From positions 62,001-126,000 of the forward strand of contig LLEY01000154.1 of the NCBI GenBank assembly GCA_001414485.1: a stretch of 64,000 nucleotides of DNA, in the 5' to 3' direction. Origin of the DNA: Calycina herbarum. Taxonomy: Eukaryota > Ascomycota > Leotiomycetes > Helotiales > Pezizellaceae. Made by a program: the position numbers and the translations under genes. The notes beneath the pieces are model-generated. The model saw only the letters and a list, made by a program, of their open reading frames with translations, made no database searches and had not been told where the DNA came from. Shown piece by piece: positions 1 through 11,849 of this stretch (position 1 is its first letter; every line of letters begins with the position of its first letter).

Positions 1-2
1 TC

Positions 3-1055
3 TTACTCAAAGGTCACGAGAAAGAAATATCGACTCTTACATGGCATCCAATTCATTCATCCCTTCTAACGACCGGTGGTGGTGATGGAGCCATCCACCA
101 TTATCTCCTCGATGAGCCAAATAACCCTCCAGGTGTTCTTCCAACTCTCGCCCCTTACGATTCTCCAGATCCTACTACCGCCCCGGCTCAAACCATTCAT
201 CCAGCTCACAAAATCCCATATGCCCATGACTTCCCCATCTGGTCCCTAGATTGGCATCCTCTAGGACATATCCTTGCTTCCGGCTCCAACGACAGAGTCA
301 CTCGTTTCTGGACACGTGCTCGTCCTGGCGAAACCGATTCTTTCAACGACCGCTACCACATTGGAGAATCAGCCGCCGAAGCACAAGGAACCTGGGATCG
401 ACGCGGTAACCGTCGTCAAAGACAAGAGGAAGAAGAGCAAGAACTCGAAGACGAAATGGAAGGATTGGTCGACCAAAAAATGCCATCAAAGGCACCCTCC
501 TTCCCCGGCATCCCCGGTCTACCACTCCCTCAAAACCCATCAGCTGTTCAAATTCCAGGAATGGGTGGTCCATTACCGCCTCCTCCATTTGGTGGGAACG
601 CTGTTAATGTGCCTCCACCACTTCCAGGTTTGGACCCTAACAATCCACCCGATTTCGCTCGTCTCACGGAGATGATGAAGAAAGCTGGTTTACCTCCTCC
701 ACCCCCCCCTATGGGTGGTGGTTCAAATAACCAATTTCCTCCTCCGCCCCCAGGTATGCTTCCTCCAGGACTGTTACCACCACCAGGAAACTTCCAGCTC
801 CCACCTGGATTCCTACCACCTCCTAATATGGGCGGCGTACCTCTACCAAATTTTAGTGGTATCCCTGGAATGGGAGGTCAAGGAGGACAGCAGCAAATGC
901 AACAACAGCAAGGTAATGACAATGGAATGTCTGGTGGAGGCGATCAAGGACAAGCTAGTGGCGGTGGTAGCATTAGGAGAAGAGGTCCGTTACCTAGTCA
1001 AGAAGAGAGTTTACAGATGGAGCAACGGAGAGGGAAATATACTCGTGCGAGGTAA
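3..1055 (+). CDS. pfs2: Pfs2-type polyadenylation factor, WD40 protein (3' part)
   Basis: The frame is open from the left edge, so this is the C-terminal part of a longer gene. The first ~100 residues hold the last WD40 blades, including the pieces [16 protein letters not shown] and [21 protein letters not shown] Glu/Arg-rich segment follows, then a long Pro/Gly/Met-rich tail and a basic end (KYTRAR). WD40 repeats followed by such a proline-rich tail are characteristic of the fungal Pfs2/WDR33 subunit of the cleavage and polyadenylation factor. That nuclear subunit helps recognise the poly(A) signal and anchors the complex during pre-mRNA 3'-end formation. No intron is needed in the visible part. 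The family call rests on the last repeats and the tail only. Another proline-tailed WD40 protein is possible but less likely. Confidence 0.8.
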   Translation, partial: LLKGHEKEISTLTWHPIHSSLLTTGGGDGAIHHYLLDEPNNPPGVLPTLAPYDSPDPTTAPAQTIHPAHKIPYAHDFPIWSLDWHPLGHILASGSNDRVTRFWTRARPGETDSFNDRYHIGESAAEAQGTWDRRGNRRQRQEEEEQELEDEMEGLVDQKMPSKAPSFPGIPGLPLPQNPSAVQIPGMGGPLPPPPFGGNAVNVPPPLPGLDPNNPPDFARLTEMMKKAGLPPPPPPMGGGSNNQFPPPPPGMLPPGLLPPPGNFQLPPGFLPPPNMGGVPLPNFSGIPGMGGQGGQQQMQQQQGNDNGMSGGGDQGQASGGGSIRRRGPLPSQEESLQMEQRRGKYTRAR

Positions 1056-2118
1056 TTTCTGGATTTTTGGGATTGTGCTTTGAGGGAAATGTGGAGGTGT
1101 ACAACAGAATGAGGGGAGGGTAAAATCTTAGTATTAGAAGGCATGTTCGTGGGCGTATTGCAAGGCGGTCGAAAAAATGGAATTGATATTTTTTTGGGTT
1201 CTATCGAGGCATCATGAATTACAGTCTTCCGTCATTTCTCTTTTTTCCCCCCTACTCTCTGCGACTCTGTCTCCCCGCCTCCCAGGTTCCCGGGAAAATT
1301 CCACCCCTCCTTCCCGCCCCAAAATATCCATCCATCTTCAATCAACACCCCTCCAAAACTCACCCAGCCGAAAACAATTCTTCCGCACGAATCGTATCCT
1401 CCTAGCTTATCAAAAAAACATGAAATGAAAAAAATGGTGATGTGGACGCATGCGGACGGGACGGCAGAGAAACAGGTGGATGGTGGATGGTGGATGGCAA
1501 GAGGTGGACTTCCAAAATCTCGATATGCAACAAAGACAATCTTATTCAGCGTTGTGCCGTCAATTTCATCGTATCTTATCGAATAGGTGGAAATATTGGG
1601 CGGACTGTGGACGGATGAATTTGGAGATAAGATGCAGGCGGTGCTTGGTTGTTACAATGAGGGGTAGGAATTGGGACCGAGAGGTGGTGCGATTACGATG
1701 ATACGAGGGCTTCCAAGGTCAAGAATTCAAGAAAATCGAGGGAGAGTGGTACGAGTAAGAGAGGTACGAGTAAGAGAGGAGAAAGGTAAGAGGTAAGAGG
1801 TAAACTTATGCGTAGTGAAACTAATTATGTAGTATATTGAGGACTTTCTACTGCTACATGGTATCCTAAGGTATCAAAAGTTCGAAAAATTTCAAAAGCA
1901 AACGCCACGCCATATGCAATGCAATGCATCTAAATGCAAATGCTCCAATCCCATGCCATGCCAAAGAAAAAGAAGAAAAGAAAAATGATCTTTAGGCCCT
2001 TGCGAGCTTTCCATCTCTGTATATCTATGCCTTCCTTATCTCTCATCCATGATGTAAACCATACAACCCTCCCAATATGTTCCATCCTTTCAAACGTTCA
2101 AAAGATATTCCTGCCCGT
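1056..2118. other. Intergenic spacer with simple repeats
   Basis: No convincing gene. It lies between the convergent ends of the Pfs2-like gene and the nuclease. It contains a short GGTGGAT tandem run near 1477-1500 and a (GGTACGAGTAAGAGA)-type duplication followed by AGGTAAG repeats at about 1745-1803. Confidence 0.6.
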
Positions 2119-3174
2119 TTATGCTCCAACATTTGCAATTGGGTTGTTTCTTGGACTCGACCTCGTTGGTGCTTTGAATGCTTTTTGCTTGTCCGCATAT
2201 TCCTTGATAACCAAAGCACACATCGTATCCGCACAAAGTCGTTTCCGTCTCTGGATGGGAAGTTTCGTAGCGAACTCCAACCCACTAGCCCTCTCCACCG
2301 CTTCGACAGGAACCTCGAAATCGGTAATTGGTTTGCTATTTGGAATAACGGCGTTTGGTAGAACGAAAGCTCCTACTGCGACTTGTCCAGTGCTCGTTCC
2401 ATCCTCGGCGAAGATAACTTTGTAGAAATGTGTAGGTACGGCAATATTCGGTGGGTTGCCAATAACTTCGTAAGAAACTCGCCATTTCCCATCCGTAGTA
2501 TCTCGTTTAGGTAGATATAAAGGTCCCGTAACAATTCGAACACTTGGATATTTAACCGTAAGTCTCCTGCAGAAATCCTCGAAATGCGCCCAGTAATCCC
2601 GGTTGAACCCCTCTCCGACTTGCGGACACATATTCGATAGGAAGAATGTGTCGTTCATAGCTTCTTGACTCCATTTCGCATCGGCGGCTGGAACTTGATG
2701 TCCTCTATCGTACCCAGACCGGAAATAATCCTTCAGCTTTCCGCGAAACTTCTCGGGCACGTCGTAGTCCTCGACGAAACTGCTGTGTTTTCGATCCCCT
2801 TCAGAGATGGCGAGCGATTCGGGGGTTATATGTTCGGCCACCCACGCAGGGTTTCGTAACCGTCGGTCGTAGGAGGAAACGAGGGCATGGCGGGTTGCAA
2901 GATCTGCTACTGGGCCGGGGAAGCCATATTGAAAGAGACCTGCTGGGTCGACGGGTGGAATTGCGAGAGCCCCTTTTGCTCCTATTGGTATTGCTTGGGG
3001 AACGGTAACGGGTATTGGTGCTGGTACTGAGGTTGTAGATGTTGCCGATACGGCGATAGATGGGGTTGCTGCTTGTTTCTTCGTTTCTGAGCGCGTTGAA
3101 TACATGGCGGCGGTTACACCTGCTCCTGTGGCAGCGCTGACGGCGGCGATGAGTGCGAGTGTAGATTTGGACAT
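2119..3174 (-). CDS. nuc1: Mitochondrial nuclease NUC1 / endonuclease G family
   Basis: A single-exon gene of 351 codons, the usual length for fungal NUC1. The N terminus (MSKSTLALIAAVSAATGAGV) is a hydrophobic mitochondrial targeting/anchor segment followed by a low-complexity Ala/Thr/Pro linker. The DNA/RNA non-specific nuclease domain fills the rest. It contains the signature DRGHQVPAAD with the catalytic His at about residue 159, then the metal-binding region MCPQVGEGFNRDYW. NUC1 is a Mg-dependent sugar-non-specific nuclease of the mitochondrial inner membrane space that takes part in mtDNA turnover, recombination and regulated cell death. All key residues I can check are present and the gene appears intact. 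It is convergent with the Pfs2-like gene. Confidence 0.93.
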   Translation of the reverse strand: MSKSTLALIAAVSAATGAGVTAAMYSTRSETKKQAATPSIAVSATSTTSVPAPIPVTVPQAIPIGAKGALAIPPVDPAGLFQYGFPGPVADLATRHALVSSYDRRLRNPAWVAEHITPESLAISEGDRKHSSFVEDYDVPEKFRGKLKDYFRSGYDRGHQVPAADAKWSQEAMNDTFFLSNMCPQVGEGFNRDYWAHFEDFCRRLTVKYPSVRIVTGPLYLPKRDTTDGKWRVSYEVIGNPPNIAVPTHFYKVIFAEDGTSTGQVAVGAFVLPNAVIPNSKPITDFEVPVEAVERASGLEFATKLPIQRRKRLCADTMCALVIKEYADKQKAFKAPTRSSPRNNPIANVGA

Positions 3175-4684
3175 GGTGAAGAGGCCCGCCGGGCGTGGGA
3201 AACTGGATGGTATTTATTGAAATGGTAGATTCGGATTCAGAGAGCAGCTGGCGCGTAAGGTCACAGTAGAGACAGTGTAGGCGCGTGAGAAGGTTACGAA
3301 GGTTGAGATGTTGATGGTTAAAAGTCACGGGCCAATGATAGAGTCAGATATTTTCTCGGAAGAACTCCGGGCTTGGGTGAGTTGCTGGAAAAGGAGGAGT
3401 GAGACGAAACTCATCCCATGACATATCGACACCGAGGTCAACGTCTCGAAATAGCAGCAGCACGGAGAGATCATGAAGATGAGGCTCAGACTGTCACTTC
3501 AAGCATACGCTGCTTTGCCGCGAAGTAACATGTCACCACCGTGGTGGGAATGACTCCCACCACACCGTGACGCCTCAACCCAGTTTCCGGGCCTTTAAAC
3601 AACCAGATGGTGTGTTCAAGAGGCGTACCTGCAGTCAAGGCTTTGTACCTACATTATGTCAGGGACATATACCACGTGTGATGCTAGAAGTGGGGGTGGA
3701 TGAATGGTCAACTCTCAGTGATCACAACCTACAAAATGAGGTGAGGAATCGCTCAAAATACCGAGTAACAATTTCTGACCACTAACTCTTTTGCTTATGT
3801 AGTGTATTTTTTCCCATATAAGCACCTGTTGAGATAAATCTATTATCTGATTGTCTTACTCTCACTTGCCATACCTACGTCACTTCTACTGATTAATTAG
3901 TGTGGAAACTCGTTAATGTTGAGTAACCAAGTCCGATTTCTGGTATATTTCCTTCATGTTCTGTTCATACGTATACTCAAGTTGATAGAGAAATTTCTCT
4001 ATCAACTTTTCTTCTGACCAGAACTTGTACCCTTAAAGTTGAGTGGAGTTACATTCGAGAGTTGATAATCAAACTATATCTTATCCAAGATAATACTAGG
4101 GGTCTTAGCATTTTCATCCACTCTTAGCTTCTTAACTCTCAATATTTTGCTACTTTAAGAACGCCAGTCATCGTCCTTTGTGCACTTGAATAAAACAATT
4201 GTCCGAGAAGTTTTGAGGAATCGTATTTCTTGCATGGGTTTTGGTATGATAGATTGGATGCATTTTGATTGCCTTCAGTCTTCTCAGATATCTTTTTGTG
4301 TAATCGGGTTACCGTAACCATCCTGTACAATTTTCCAGTTCAATAAATATATGAGGAAGGATGCCTAGCTCTCTTCAAACAATCGTTCAATTACCCTTTC
4401 GTCTCAAAATTTTAAAAATGAACTAAAGCTAATAGCCGGTTCGTCTTTCTCCTCCGCTTTCGCTGGCACGCTAAAACAAGAAGAGATAGTGGGTGTCAAC
4501 TTTGCTGCCTATCGTGAGTCAAAATAAAACTAGATTGAGCTAAGACTAAACTAACGATCCCCTCTGCCCAACTCAGCATTATGACATGTCTAGGCAAATC
4601 ATTTCAACTAAAGATAACTCCAACCAAACAAAATATTATATTTCAACCCCCAAATTCCCGACCCAAAAACATCATTCTTCAACA
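3175..4684. other. Intergenic region with a perfect palindrome
   Basis: About 1.5 kb between the divergently transcribed nuclease and phosphoesterase genes, so it should hold both promoters. I see no gene. It contains an imperfect GTGGTGGGA/TCCCACCAC hairpin around 3529-3575 and a perfect 30-bp palindrome at 3979-4008 (described separately). Confidence 0.6.
3979..4008. repeat. Perfect 30-bp palindrome
   Basis: The half-site AAGTTGATAGAGAAA is followed with no spacer by its exact reverse complement. It lies in AT-rich intergenic DNA about 680 bp upstream of the phosphoesterase. It could form a cruciform or bind a dimeric protein, but its function is unknown. Confidence 0.9.
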
Positions 4685-5562
4685 ATGTCTCCAAACACAA
4701 TCCCGACTCGGTTCCTCATCCTCTCAGACACCCACAACTTCGAATTCTCCGACAACTCCCCAGCTTCAACCTCCCAGTGCCAAAAATAGATGTCCTCCTT
4801 CACTGCGGCCATCTCACAATGTGTGGCGGCCTCTCAGCCTACAAAAAGTGTTTGAAAATGCTAGGAAGCATCGACGCAGAATTAAAACTCGTCATCGCGG
4901 GAAACCACGACTTATCACTCGACGGACCATACTGGCAAGCAAATTTAGAAGAAGACGACAACCCAGAAGAACATTCTCATGCGATGGAAATCATGACAGG
5001 TCCTTTAGCAAAGCAAGCTGGAGTAACATATCTTGAAGAAGGAACTCACAGTTTCATTCTTCAATACGGAGCAAAATTCACGATTTACGTCTCGCCATAC
5101 CAACCGGAATTTGGAGAGTGGGCATTCCCATACAAACGGGATCAGGATCGTTTCAATACCCCCTCACAGGCTGCACCAAATATCAGGTCGATCGCTCAGA
5201 ATCCCATACCGGATCTTCCAGGTGTGGATATCGTTATGACACATGGGCCGCCAAGGAGGACTCTTGATCAATGTACTCAAGGAAATATTGGATGCGACAG
5301 TTTACTTCGTGCAGTCACACGTGCGAAACCATTGATGCATTGTTTTGGGCATATTCATGAAGGATATGGTGCGAAATTGGTGAAGTGGTCAGGAGAACCC
5401 GGTGGAGTGAGTGATGAAGCAAGCACATATCCCGAAGCAAGATCGTGGCCAATTTTACGTGGAGAAGAAACTTTGATGGTTAATGCTGCATTGATGGATG
5501 GAAAGAACCAACCAGCTAACGCACCTTGGATCATTGACTTAGATCTTCCTAGTACTTCATAA
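4685..5562 (+). pseudogene. Metallophosphoesterase, frameshifted, with an altered metal-ligand motif
   Basis: This is a calcineurin-like metallophosphoesterase of the small fungal MPPED/Rv0805-like type. Block I (ILSDTH) is read from the ATG at 4685 in one frame, which stops at 4787-4789. The rest of the domain is in another frame: LLHCG at ~4800, the GNHD block at ~4905 (IAGNHDLSLD), MTHGPPRR and CFGHIHEGYG. Restoring one base in the C-run at 4758-4761 would join the two frames at a natural point (SPSFNLPVPKIDV), so a one-base loss is the simplest explanation. In addition, block II, normally GD with a bridging metal ligand, reads GH here (HCGHLT). The family hydrolyses phosphomono- or diesters using two metals. 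It may be a decaying gene, or the frameshift may be a sequence error. Confidence 0.75.
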
Positions 5563-5654
5563 CTTTATGGGTTTCGATTTGATATTTCTTGAGACCAGGG
5601 GATCTTACTATACTATATTGAAAGTATGATGACAATAGAACCCATAAATTTGAT

Positions 5655-7980
5655 TTAAGCCCCGGGGTAAACGGATCCAACCCCCCAATCCATTGAATTC
5701 CAGTCTATATCATTTATACCAACGTCTAACGGAATAGTTCTAAGTATGTCAGGATCTAACCCAGACCCGAGATCATTCAAGTCCGCTGCCGGTGGCCCCC
5801 CGCTGCTATAAAAGGGGTTTTGGTTGTCCAAGTTCCTCGCCATTGATGACACCGGAAAGGTGCCTATGCATAGATCCAAAAGACTTATGGATGGTTTTGT
5901 ATCGCTGGCTTGTGATTTTCGCTCTATTTCAATGTTTTTCTGTTGGATGGACGTGACAATGGTTGGCGGAGTTAACTGCTCTCCTACCGAACCGAAGATG
6001 GCCTGGCGGGCTTCCCAAGCCTGGAGAACAAGGTCGGCGAACATTTTGAAGAAAGGATTTCCATCATTGTACATGAATCGTGAACGAGCCTCATGGTTCT
6101 TACTGGCAACATCCCAGGCTCGTTCTGCGTGCTTACTGACGGGTCTCCTTTTCAGGTCCTGGATGATTTGAACAAATGCTGGTAAGGGTCGGTGGTAAAA
6201 GATCAACCAAAGGAATCCTTTAGCATGGTGCGAGGTCATGAAATGAGTATCGCACTCAAGCATCTCGAGAGCGAGTGACATGGCAGTGTCGCGCTGGGCG
6301 TCCGTTTGAGATACTGACGAGTTTGAAAATCTTGAGTGATGGTCAACCAAGCGACATCTTGCAATGAGTTCTCTTGTCCACCAAATGGTCATAAAGTGGA
6401 CTGGGTTGTCTGCGGAAGATCTCGGAGTCAGCGTGTTTGGAAAAGATGAGGAGGAATGGAGTTGTCTAAGGACGAGGCGGAAAATAAACCTTCGTTGCAG
6501 AATCTCAGATATTTGTCCTCAATAATCTTCTCTATCCTTCCTATATCAGGTCTCTTTGGGAGAGGATGTCTTAGGTGAGTTGCGAACGCGGGCTTCGTAG
6601 CAAGGCTTGTGAAGTCGAGATGCGACATACTGCTTCGGATGAACTCCCCAAGCTCGCTGCGTACTACGACGAAGATTGAATCTGTTGATTTCTCCTGAAC
6701 TTCTGGTGGTTCTTTCATTTCTGGTCGGAGATCGGAATCATTCAAATTTAGAGGAAGCCCGCATTCCCAGGTGGGGGCCAAGGTTTGGGTTTTGTAGTCC
6801 GCCAACTCGCTAGCGATTATTAGAAAACTTAAGTAACAATCCTTTAATTTACGGACCTGATTCGAGTATCAAAAAGAACTAAGGCCCACCAAAGTCTCCT
6901 ACGCAATTCGCCATCAAGGACGGTACATCGAGCCAAAGCCGGCTCGTTGCTGATACCCATGCGTTGGGCAATGCGAATTGCCACGCCCAGCATAGCTGAG
7001 AGAGATTGAGGAACGGTGTTGGGCCGAACGGACATCTGGAAAGATTAGAAAATGTTCGAAACGACACGGTAGTCTTACCAGGTAGAGACACAGTGCTGTC
7101 AAGCAGTCACGATCATTAGTTCGTAAAAAGCCACAGTTCTGGAGAGCTTGCCGACAACCAAATTGGAAACGGGTCAACAAATCTTCCCTGGACGAACCAA
7201 ATGATACTAGACAATTGTCCTCACTATCGTCAAGACTCACAAGAGCCATACAGTAGATGCTGAACATCAATGCCTCCAAAGGTGGCTCGATATCGGACAC
7301 ATGGCTAGCAGCTTCTATGATGCGACCCTGAAGACTTGGGGTATGGGTGACTTTGAGCAGGGGATTGACATTATCCAAGTACAACTGCCAAAGCCGAAAG
7401 ATTTGAACAGGTTGGGGGTGGAGGGTCGAGAGGTCAACATTGGTCTGTGGAGCACCAAATAGCAAGTGGTCGTTATCTCCAAACATTTGGGCCCATGCCT
7501 TTTTAACGACCACCTTGCGAACCTCACCTAATGAGGAATCGCTATCCTGGTCAAGCTGCTCTTGAGATTCGCGAAACTATTTTCATGGTTAGTGAGAAGA
7601 GCTTGGTTTTAAATATTCTAATTTTCTTTCAGGCTTAACCTAACAGTTAAAGGAGAAGGCCCATCCATCCCCGTCACTTCGAGCTGCTCGTCATCAGACC
7701 CATCTTTCTCTCTATTCCCAGTCGGATCCGGATGGAGCGGTTCAAAGTTGATTTGGTGTTGACGGAGGAGATCCTCGTAACGACGGAGCCTTTCCAGGAG
7801 CTCTCTTTCGGGAAATCGACGTCTGCGACGAGTCGTAAGTGTTGCTGGCACGCAACTCACAGCGGCCGAGGTACAATTCGCACAAGGAAATCTACGATCA
7901 CATCGAGTCTTGCGTTGCTGGCATCGAACACATGCCAGAGTCCGCTGAGGCTTTGATAACTGAGAAGCAGTTGGAGGCAT
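5655..7980 (-). CDS. Zn(II)2Cys6 transcription factor
   Basis: Five exons give 695 residues: 7980-7645, 7576-7079, 7035-6857, 6809-6490 and 6409-5655. A GAL4-type zinc cluster lies at residues 17-43 with canonical spacing (CX2CX6CX5CX2CX6C; CVRCQQRKTRCDRRFPCANC). An Arg-rich linker and a likely coiled-coil dimerisation segment follow (ERELLERLRRYEDLLRQHQI). The middle holds a fungal-specific transcription factor domain, including the typical LRRRLWWALVLFDTRI and a DYKT...NDSDLRPEM segment. Such nuclear regulators bind CGG half-sites as dimers. Target genes cannot be deduced. The intron at 6856-6810 uses a weak GTCCGT donor but restores the family sequence DTRISELADYK. The gene is convergent with the phosphoesterase, with 92 bp between the stop codons. 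Confidence 0.88.
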
Positions 7981-8249
7981 GATGTGGGTCAGGAAGTTTG
8001 GATCATCAACTTGGAGGTTGTGGGGTCCCGATTCTGGGGTCAGCTCATTTGATCACATGATCGTATCGTATTTCAAGAATTACCAGCAGCCTCAATTGTA
8101 TTTTCAAGAGTATACTTTCAAGAGTAGTATTCTGAAAACAATTCATAGATCTGGGATGCAATTTACACAACCTCGCCCATACAACCTGAGCAAAATAGAC
8201 ATTACGTGAGCTATAGTACTTGCCTATGATTTTAACGGAAAAATAAAGT

Positions 8250-10033
8250 ATGTTTGTGGTCGACTATCGTCTTACTTCGAGCAACCGAGAAGATATCAGA
8301 ACTAGACCTCTCCTGATGTACTTTTTCTTCCACAGACGAAGTCTTGACGACGACGAAGGTACGGCAACGGCAGCCATGAAAAGCATCATCACCCAGCTTG
8401 TTATTCTATCCTACTCAGAAAATACGAGCTTCTCTCTGCCAAAGGCACATTTGCCTGGACCTTGGAATACCTCTGGAGTGTATTTGTCCAGATTCTGGAT
8501 AGAGTGAGTGGCAAACCATTCATTTTCGTTGTGCTGGATGGTATAGACGAATGTGAAAGTATCTCGAGGCAATCTTTCCTCCAAAGGCTTCGGAATCTTC
8601 TCAAAGACTTGAATTCTCGGGATCCCGATGCTAGTCCCTGCTTCCTCAAGATTTTGATATCAGGACGGCCTGACGAACAATTGTTGGAAATTATTCCCTC
8701 TGCGAAGCAATTCGAGATTACAGTGGCGGATACCACATCGGACATGGAAGATTTAATCGATTCTCGAGTCAGTCAGTTTGCAGCACGCAGATCATTGGAT
8801 TCACAAACAGCAAAGAACTTAGCCGAGTGTCTGAACCAGCGTTCTAATGGAATGTTTTGATGGGTGGTGTTGGTCATGGAAGAGCTAGATAGGCGGGACG
8901 TGCGACTGTCTGATGATGTTATCGCGAACAAGCTCAAGAGTGTCCCCACTACATTATTCTCCCAATATGAGGCCATTCTGAATGAACTTCATCCCTCTCG
9001 ACAAGTCGACATGTGGCGTATACTGCGATGGATCTTGAATGCTAAGAAGGTGCTTTCTCTTGCCGAACTTGAAGCTGCGCTCTGCACTGAGCTTGGGATT
9101 TCCAGATGGCATGATCTTAGAGGAGACCTCAATTATCTTTGTGGTTCCGTAATTCTCCTAGATGGTGACACTGTATCTTTCATCCACCAAACATTCAGAG
9201 ACTTCCTACATAACTACATCGCTAGGTCGGATCGAAACTCGACGGGTGGTATTGGCATGGGCACGTATGACACAGAAATACAACTAGCCACAACATGCCT
9301 GAAGCTGTTGGGGAGCACACCCTACTTGAGAGAATTGAATTCGTCTCTCCGCAGAGGCTTATTACCTCGAAATCAAGACGTAGAGTTGTACCTGCGAGCT
9401 AGACCATTCCTCTCATACGCGGCAGAATTTTGGGCATCTCACTTACAAATTGCCGATTCTTTGGTTCAGCGTTTGCAACCTGTACACTCCCTTGTCACTG
9501 AGATTTTCAAGTCTTCTCTCAACTGCGACCTTTTGATGCGTTTAGATTACTTCTTTAGACACTCGAAGCATCTTGGTGCGCGTCGCTATGGCCCTGATGT
9601 ATACCTAGCTGGGTATTTCAAGCTTCCATTACTCGTCGAATATTATATTTCCAGCCAAAAGAAATCAGAAATATTCAAAGACGGTTTTGTTTCCCCGCTA
9701 CTATGGGCGTGCGAGACTGGGAGTTACGAGTGTGTTGAACTATTCCTGAAAGCTAGGGCGGATTCGAACGCTTTAAAATTCAATGAATGGAGCCCACTGC
9801 ATTGGGCGGAGACAAATGGCCATGAAAGGGTATGCGGCCTATTGATCCGATACGGAGCCAAGATAGATGCTCAAGATGAAAGAGGCTTCTCACCAAAATA
9901 TATGGCTTTCCAAATGAGCCATTATGATATCGCACACAAGTACTTTGGAGGCATTGAAGGGGTAAAAGAGTGGATCCCGAGCAAATACTCATCGGATATT
10001 TCTATCATTGGTCATCGTCGTGCAGCAACTTAG
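8250..10033 (+). pseudogene. NACHT-ankyrin (NLR-like) gene remnant
   Basis: The remnant resembles fungal NACHT-ankyrin proteins, which are STAND NTPases often tied to non-self recognition. The recognisable part starts after the expected P-loop, with SSNREDIRTRPLLMYFFFHRR. It continues through a Walker-B-like stretch (FVVLDGIDECE), a sensor-like ILISGRPDEQ and the winged-helix region (IHQTFRDFL). It ends with about three ankyrin repeats (PLLWACETGSYECVELFLKA, PLHWAETNGHERVCGLLIRYGA). Three lesions are visible. The P-loop part is missing at the 5' end. One T appears lost near 8399, where the frame moves from ITQL to CYSILLRKYELL. An in-frame TGA lies at 8858-8860 inside GMF-x-WVVLV, where CGA (Arg) would be expected in many relatives. 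The C-terminal half remains open to 10033. Confidence 0.8.
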
Positions 10034-10954
10034 TGGAAGCTAAAATAGCCCTCGAAATTGTTCTCCGCACGCCTGCATGACACTTATTTTTGTGAGAAAA
10101 ACGAAGCAAACCAAATTCAAAAACGAACAACACCCCTTTTTTCTTCGCTTAGCATTAAGGTCTGTCAACAAGTTGTAGCAGTCTGAGTATTGTCGGTCCA
10201 GTTAATAGCTTCAACAGGCTGGGGAGCTCGTCTCTCCAAACGAAACATACAAAACATCAGAAAGGCCGGATCCGCTATATCGACGCCCAAGAAATGGAAA
10301 AAAATAATTTAGGAACGGTCGATGTCGAGATTGGTATTGAATGGTTGCCTTTGAGGAAGTTTTTTCGTAACCCTTCCGCCCATATTTTTCATTGACACTG
10401 AGTAATCTTACAACACTCGAACTCAAGATTTATGGCAAATCGCAATTTATTCTGCAGGTAGTCGCCGAATACATTTATCCAATATCACTACGGGAAAAAC
10501 GAATAATGTGGGTTACACCTGACGTTACGATGGTGGAATGGTCGGAGTCCTCCAACCACTTCGATTTCGATGCCATACGTGATTCCCAGGGAAGCAGTCA
10601 TTTGTACTCTTGCCATTCACAACGGCATTGGCTACGTGCCATCGACTTATAGAAGACGATTATCCCTAGAAGTCCGTCGTTCGCCCTCGATTTATTATAC
10701 GATAAGGTGTTCCCGTCTGCTGAGAGAGAAGCCCGCCCTCAGCACTTTCCCACGTCTATACACAAAATGCATACAAAATGGTAAAGAAGGCGGTCTTGAT
10801 GGGGAAATAAGAAGAAGGTTTTGTGGTATTTATATTAATGTTTTCGTTTTTTATCTTACTATTGCTTAAATCGTTAGCTTGAAGGTGGCGTTTTTGAGAT
10901 TGGGGTGGGGTCATATCTACTTTGCTTGTCTCGGTTAGGGAGTTGCTGGCTCGC
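10034..10954. other. Intergenic, no gene seen
   Basis: About 0.9 kb downstream of the NLR-like remnant. Open frames here are short, have no recognisable similarity and no convincing splice structure. Confidence 0.5.
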
Positions 10955-11189
10955 GGAAGACATCAAAAGCGGCACTAAATAAATAACCCGTTATTCAAAT
11001 TTCTAGGAGACTCCGAACCATTAACCAAAATAGTTTGGGACAATTGAAGTTGATTGCTCTAGCTGTCAACGTTAATTTTAAACTGTTCCAAGTATTTAGG
11101 GTAATTACTTGAAGAGTAAATTTACTTACATTACCCTCCAAAGTTAGAGCAACAAGAGCTAGGTAGGCAGAACCTGACTTGGGTGTCAT
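10955..11189. mobile_element. MITE-like TIR element, copy A (degraded right end)
   Basis: The left end carries GACATCAAAAGCGGCACTAAAT, matching the terminal inverted repeat of copies B and D. The interior shares TTTGGGACAATTGAAGTTGATT and CTGTTCCAAGTATTT with copy C. The right end keeps AGCTAGGTAGGCAG but lacks the outer TTTACTGCCGC part. It has no coding capacity. Borders are approximate. Confidence 0.6.
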
Positions 11190-11623
11190 GTCAACAGGGT
11201 CGTCTACAAAATCATATGAGCTCATCATATTTTCTACAACTACATCACAAAGAAGGTATTTACTTAGAGAATTTAAGACTTATAGAAGTCACTCTAAAGT
11301 GTTACTTTGAAGCGGTAGATGATACCGTGGAAATTAGTATACATGAACTCGGTCACTTCAGAGTTACCACTGATATATTTTTTTAATAGTAACACCCGAA
11401 CAACCACATTGAAAGCATTGCCATCCTAGAGCTTCAAGTGTGATCTAAATCAAGCACTTTTGCAATTAGAGCCTATCTCTTCTCATACAATTAATAAGTA
11501 GATTGGTCGCAAGGATTGCCTGGCTTTCTTTTGACCATACCTCGTACATGTTGGGAACTTGACAGAAACTTGAATCTCCAGGCTTTTTTTGATAGATTCA
11601 ATTGTTCCAACTCTCTCTCACGG
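11190..11623. other. Spacer between two MITE-like copies
   Basis: AT-rich sequence between element copies A and B. I see no gene or further repeat. Confidence 0.4.
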
Positions 11624-11849
11624 TGGACATCAGAAGCGGCAGTAAACAGACAGCCGCTTGTTCTAGGTGACTTTCCAGTACAGCTGAACTATTTTAGCAC
11701 TTAAGCGTTCCAAAATACCTGGATTAAGAACCCCAAGTTGTTCTAAATCTTTAAAATAATTTACTTTAATAGTCTCAGAGAGTGAGAGCAAAGAGGGCTA
11801 GGTAGGCAGGTACGAACTTGAAGCATTTACTGCTACTTTTTTAGTTCCA
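11624..11849. mobile_element. MITE-like TIR element, copy B
   Basis: A 226-bp segment starting TGGACATCAGAAGCGGCAGT and ending with the inverted version TTTACTGCTACTTTTTTAGT followed by TCCA. Just inside the right end is the family block GGTAGGCAGGTACGAACTTG. It has no open frame of note, and I could not identify a clear target-site duplication. Confidence 0.7.

Noticed and set aside
343..588. Minus-strand open frame of 81 codons inside the Pfs2-like gene
   Set aside because: Antisense shadow of a clear WD40/proline-rich coding sequence.
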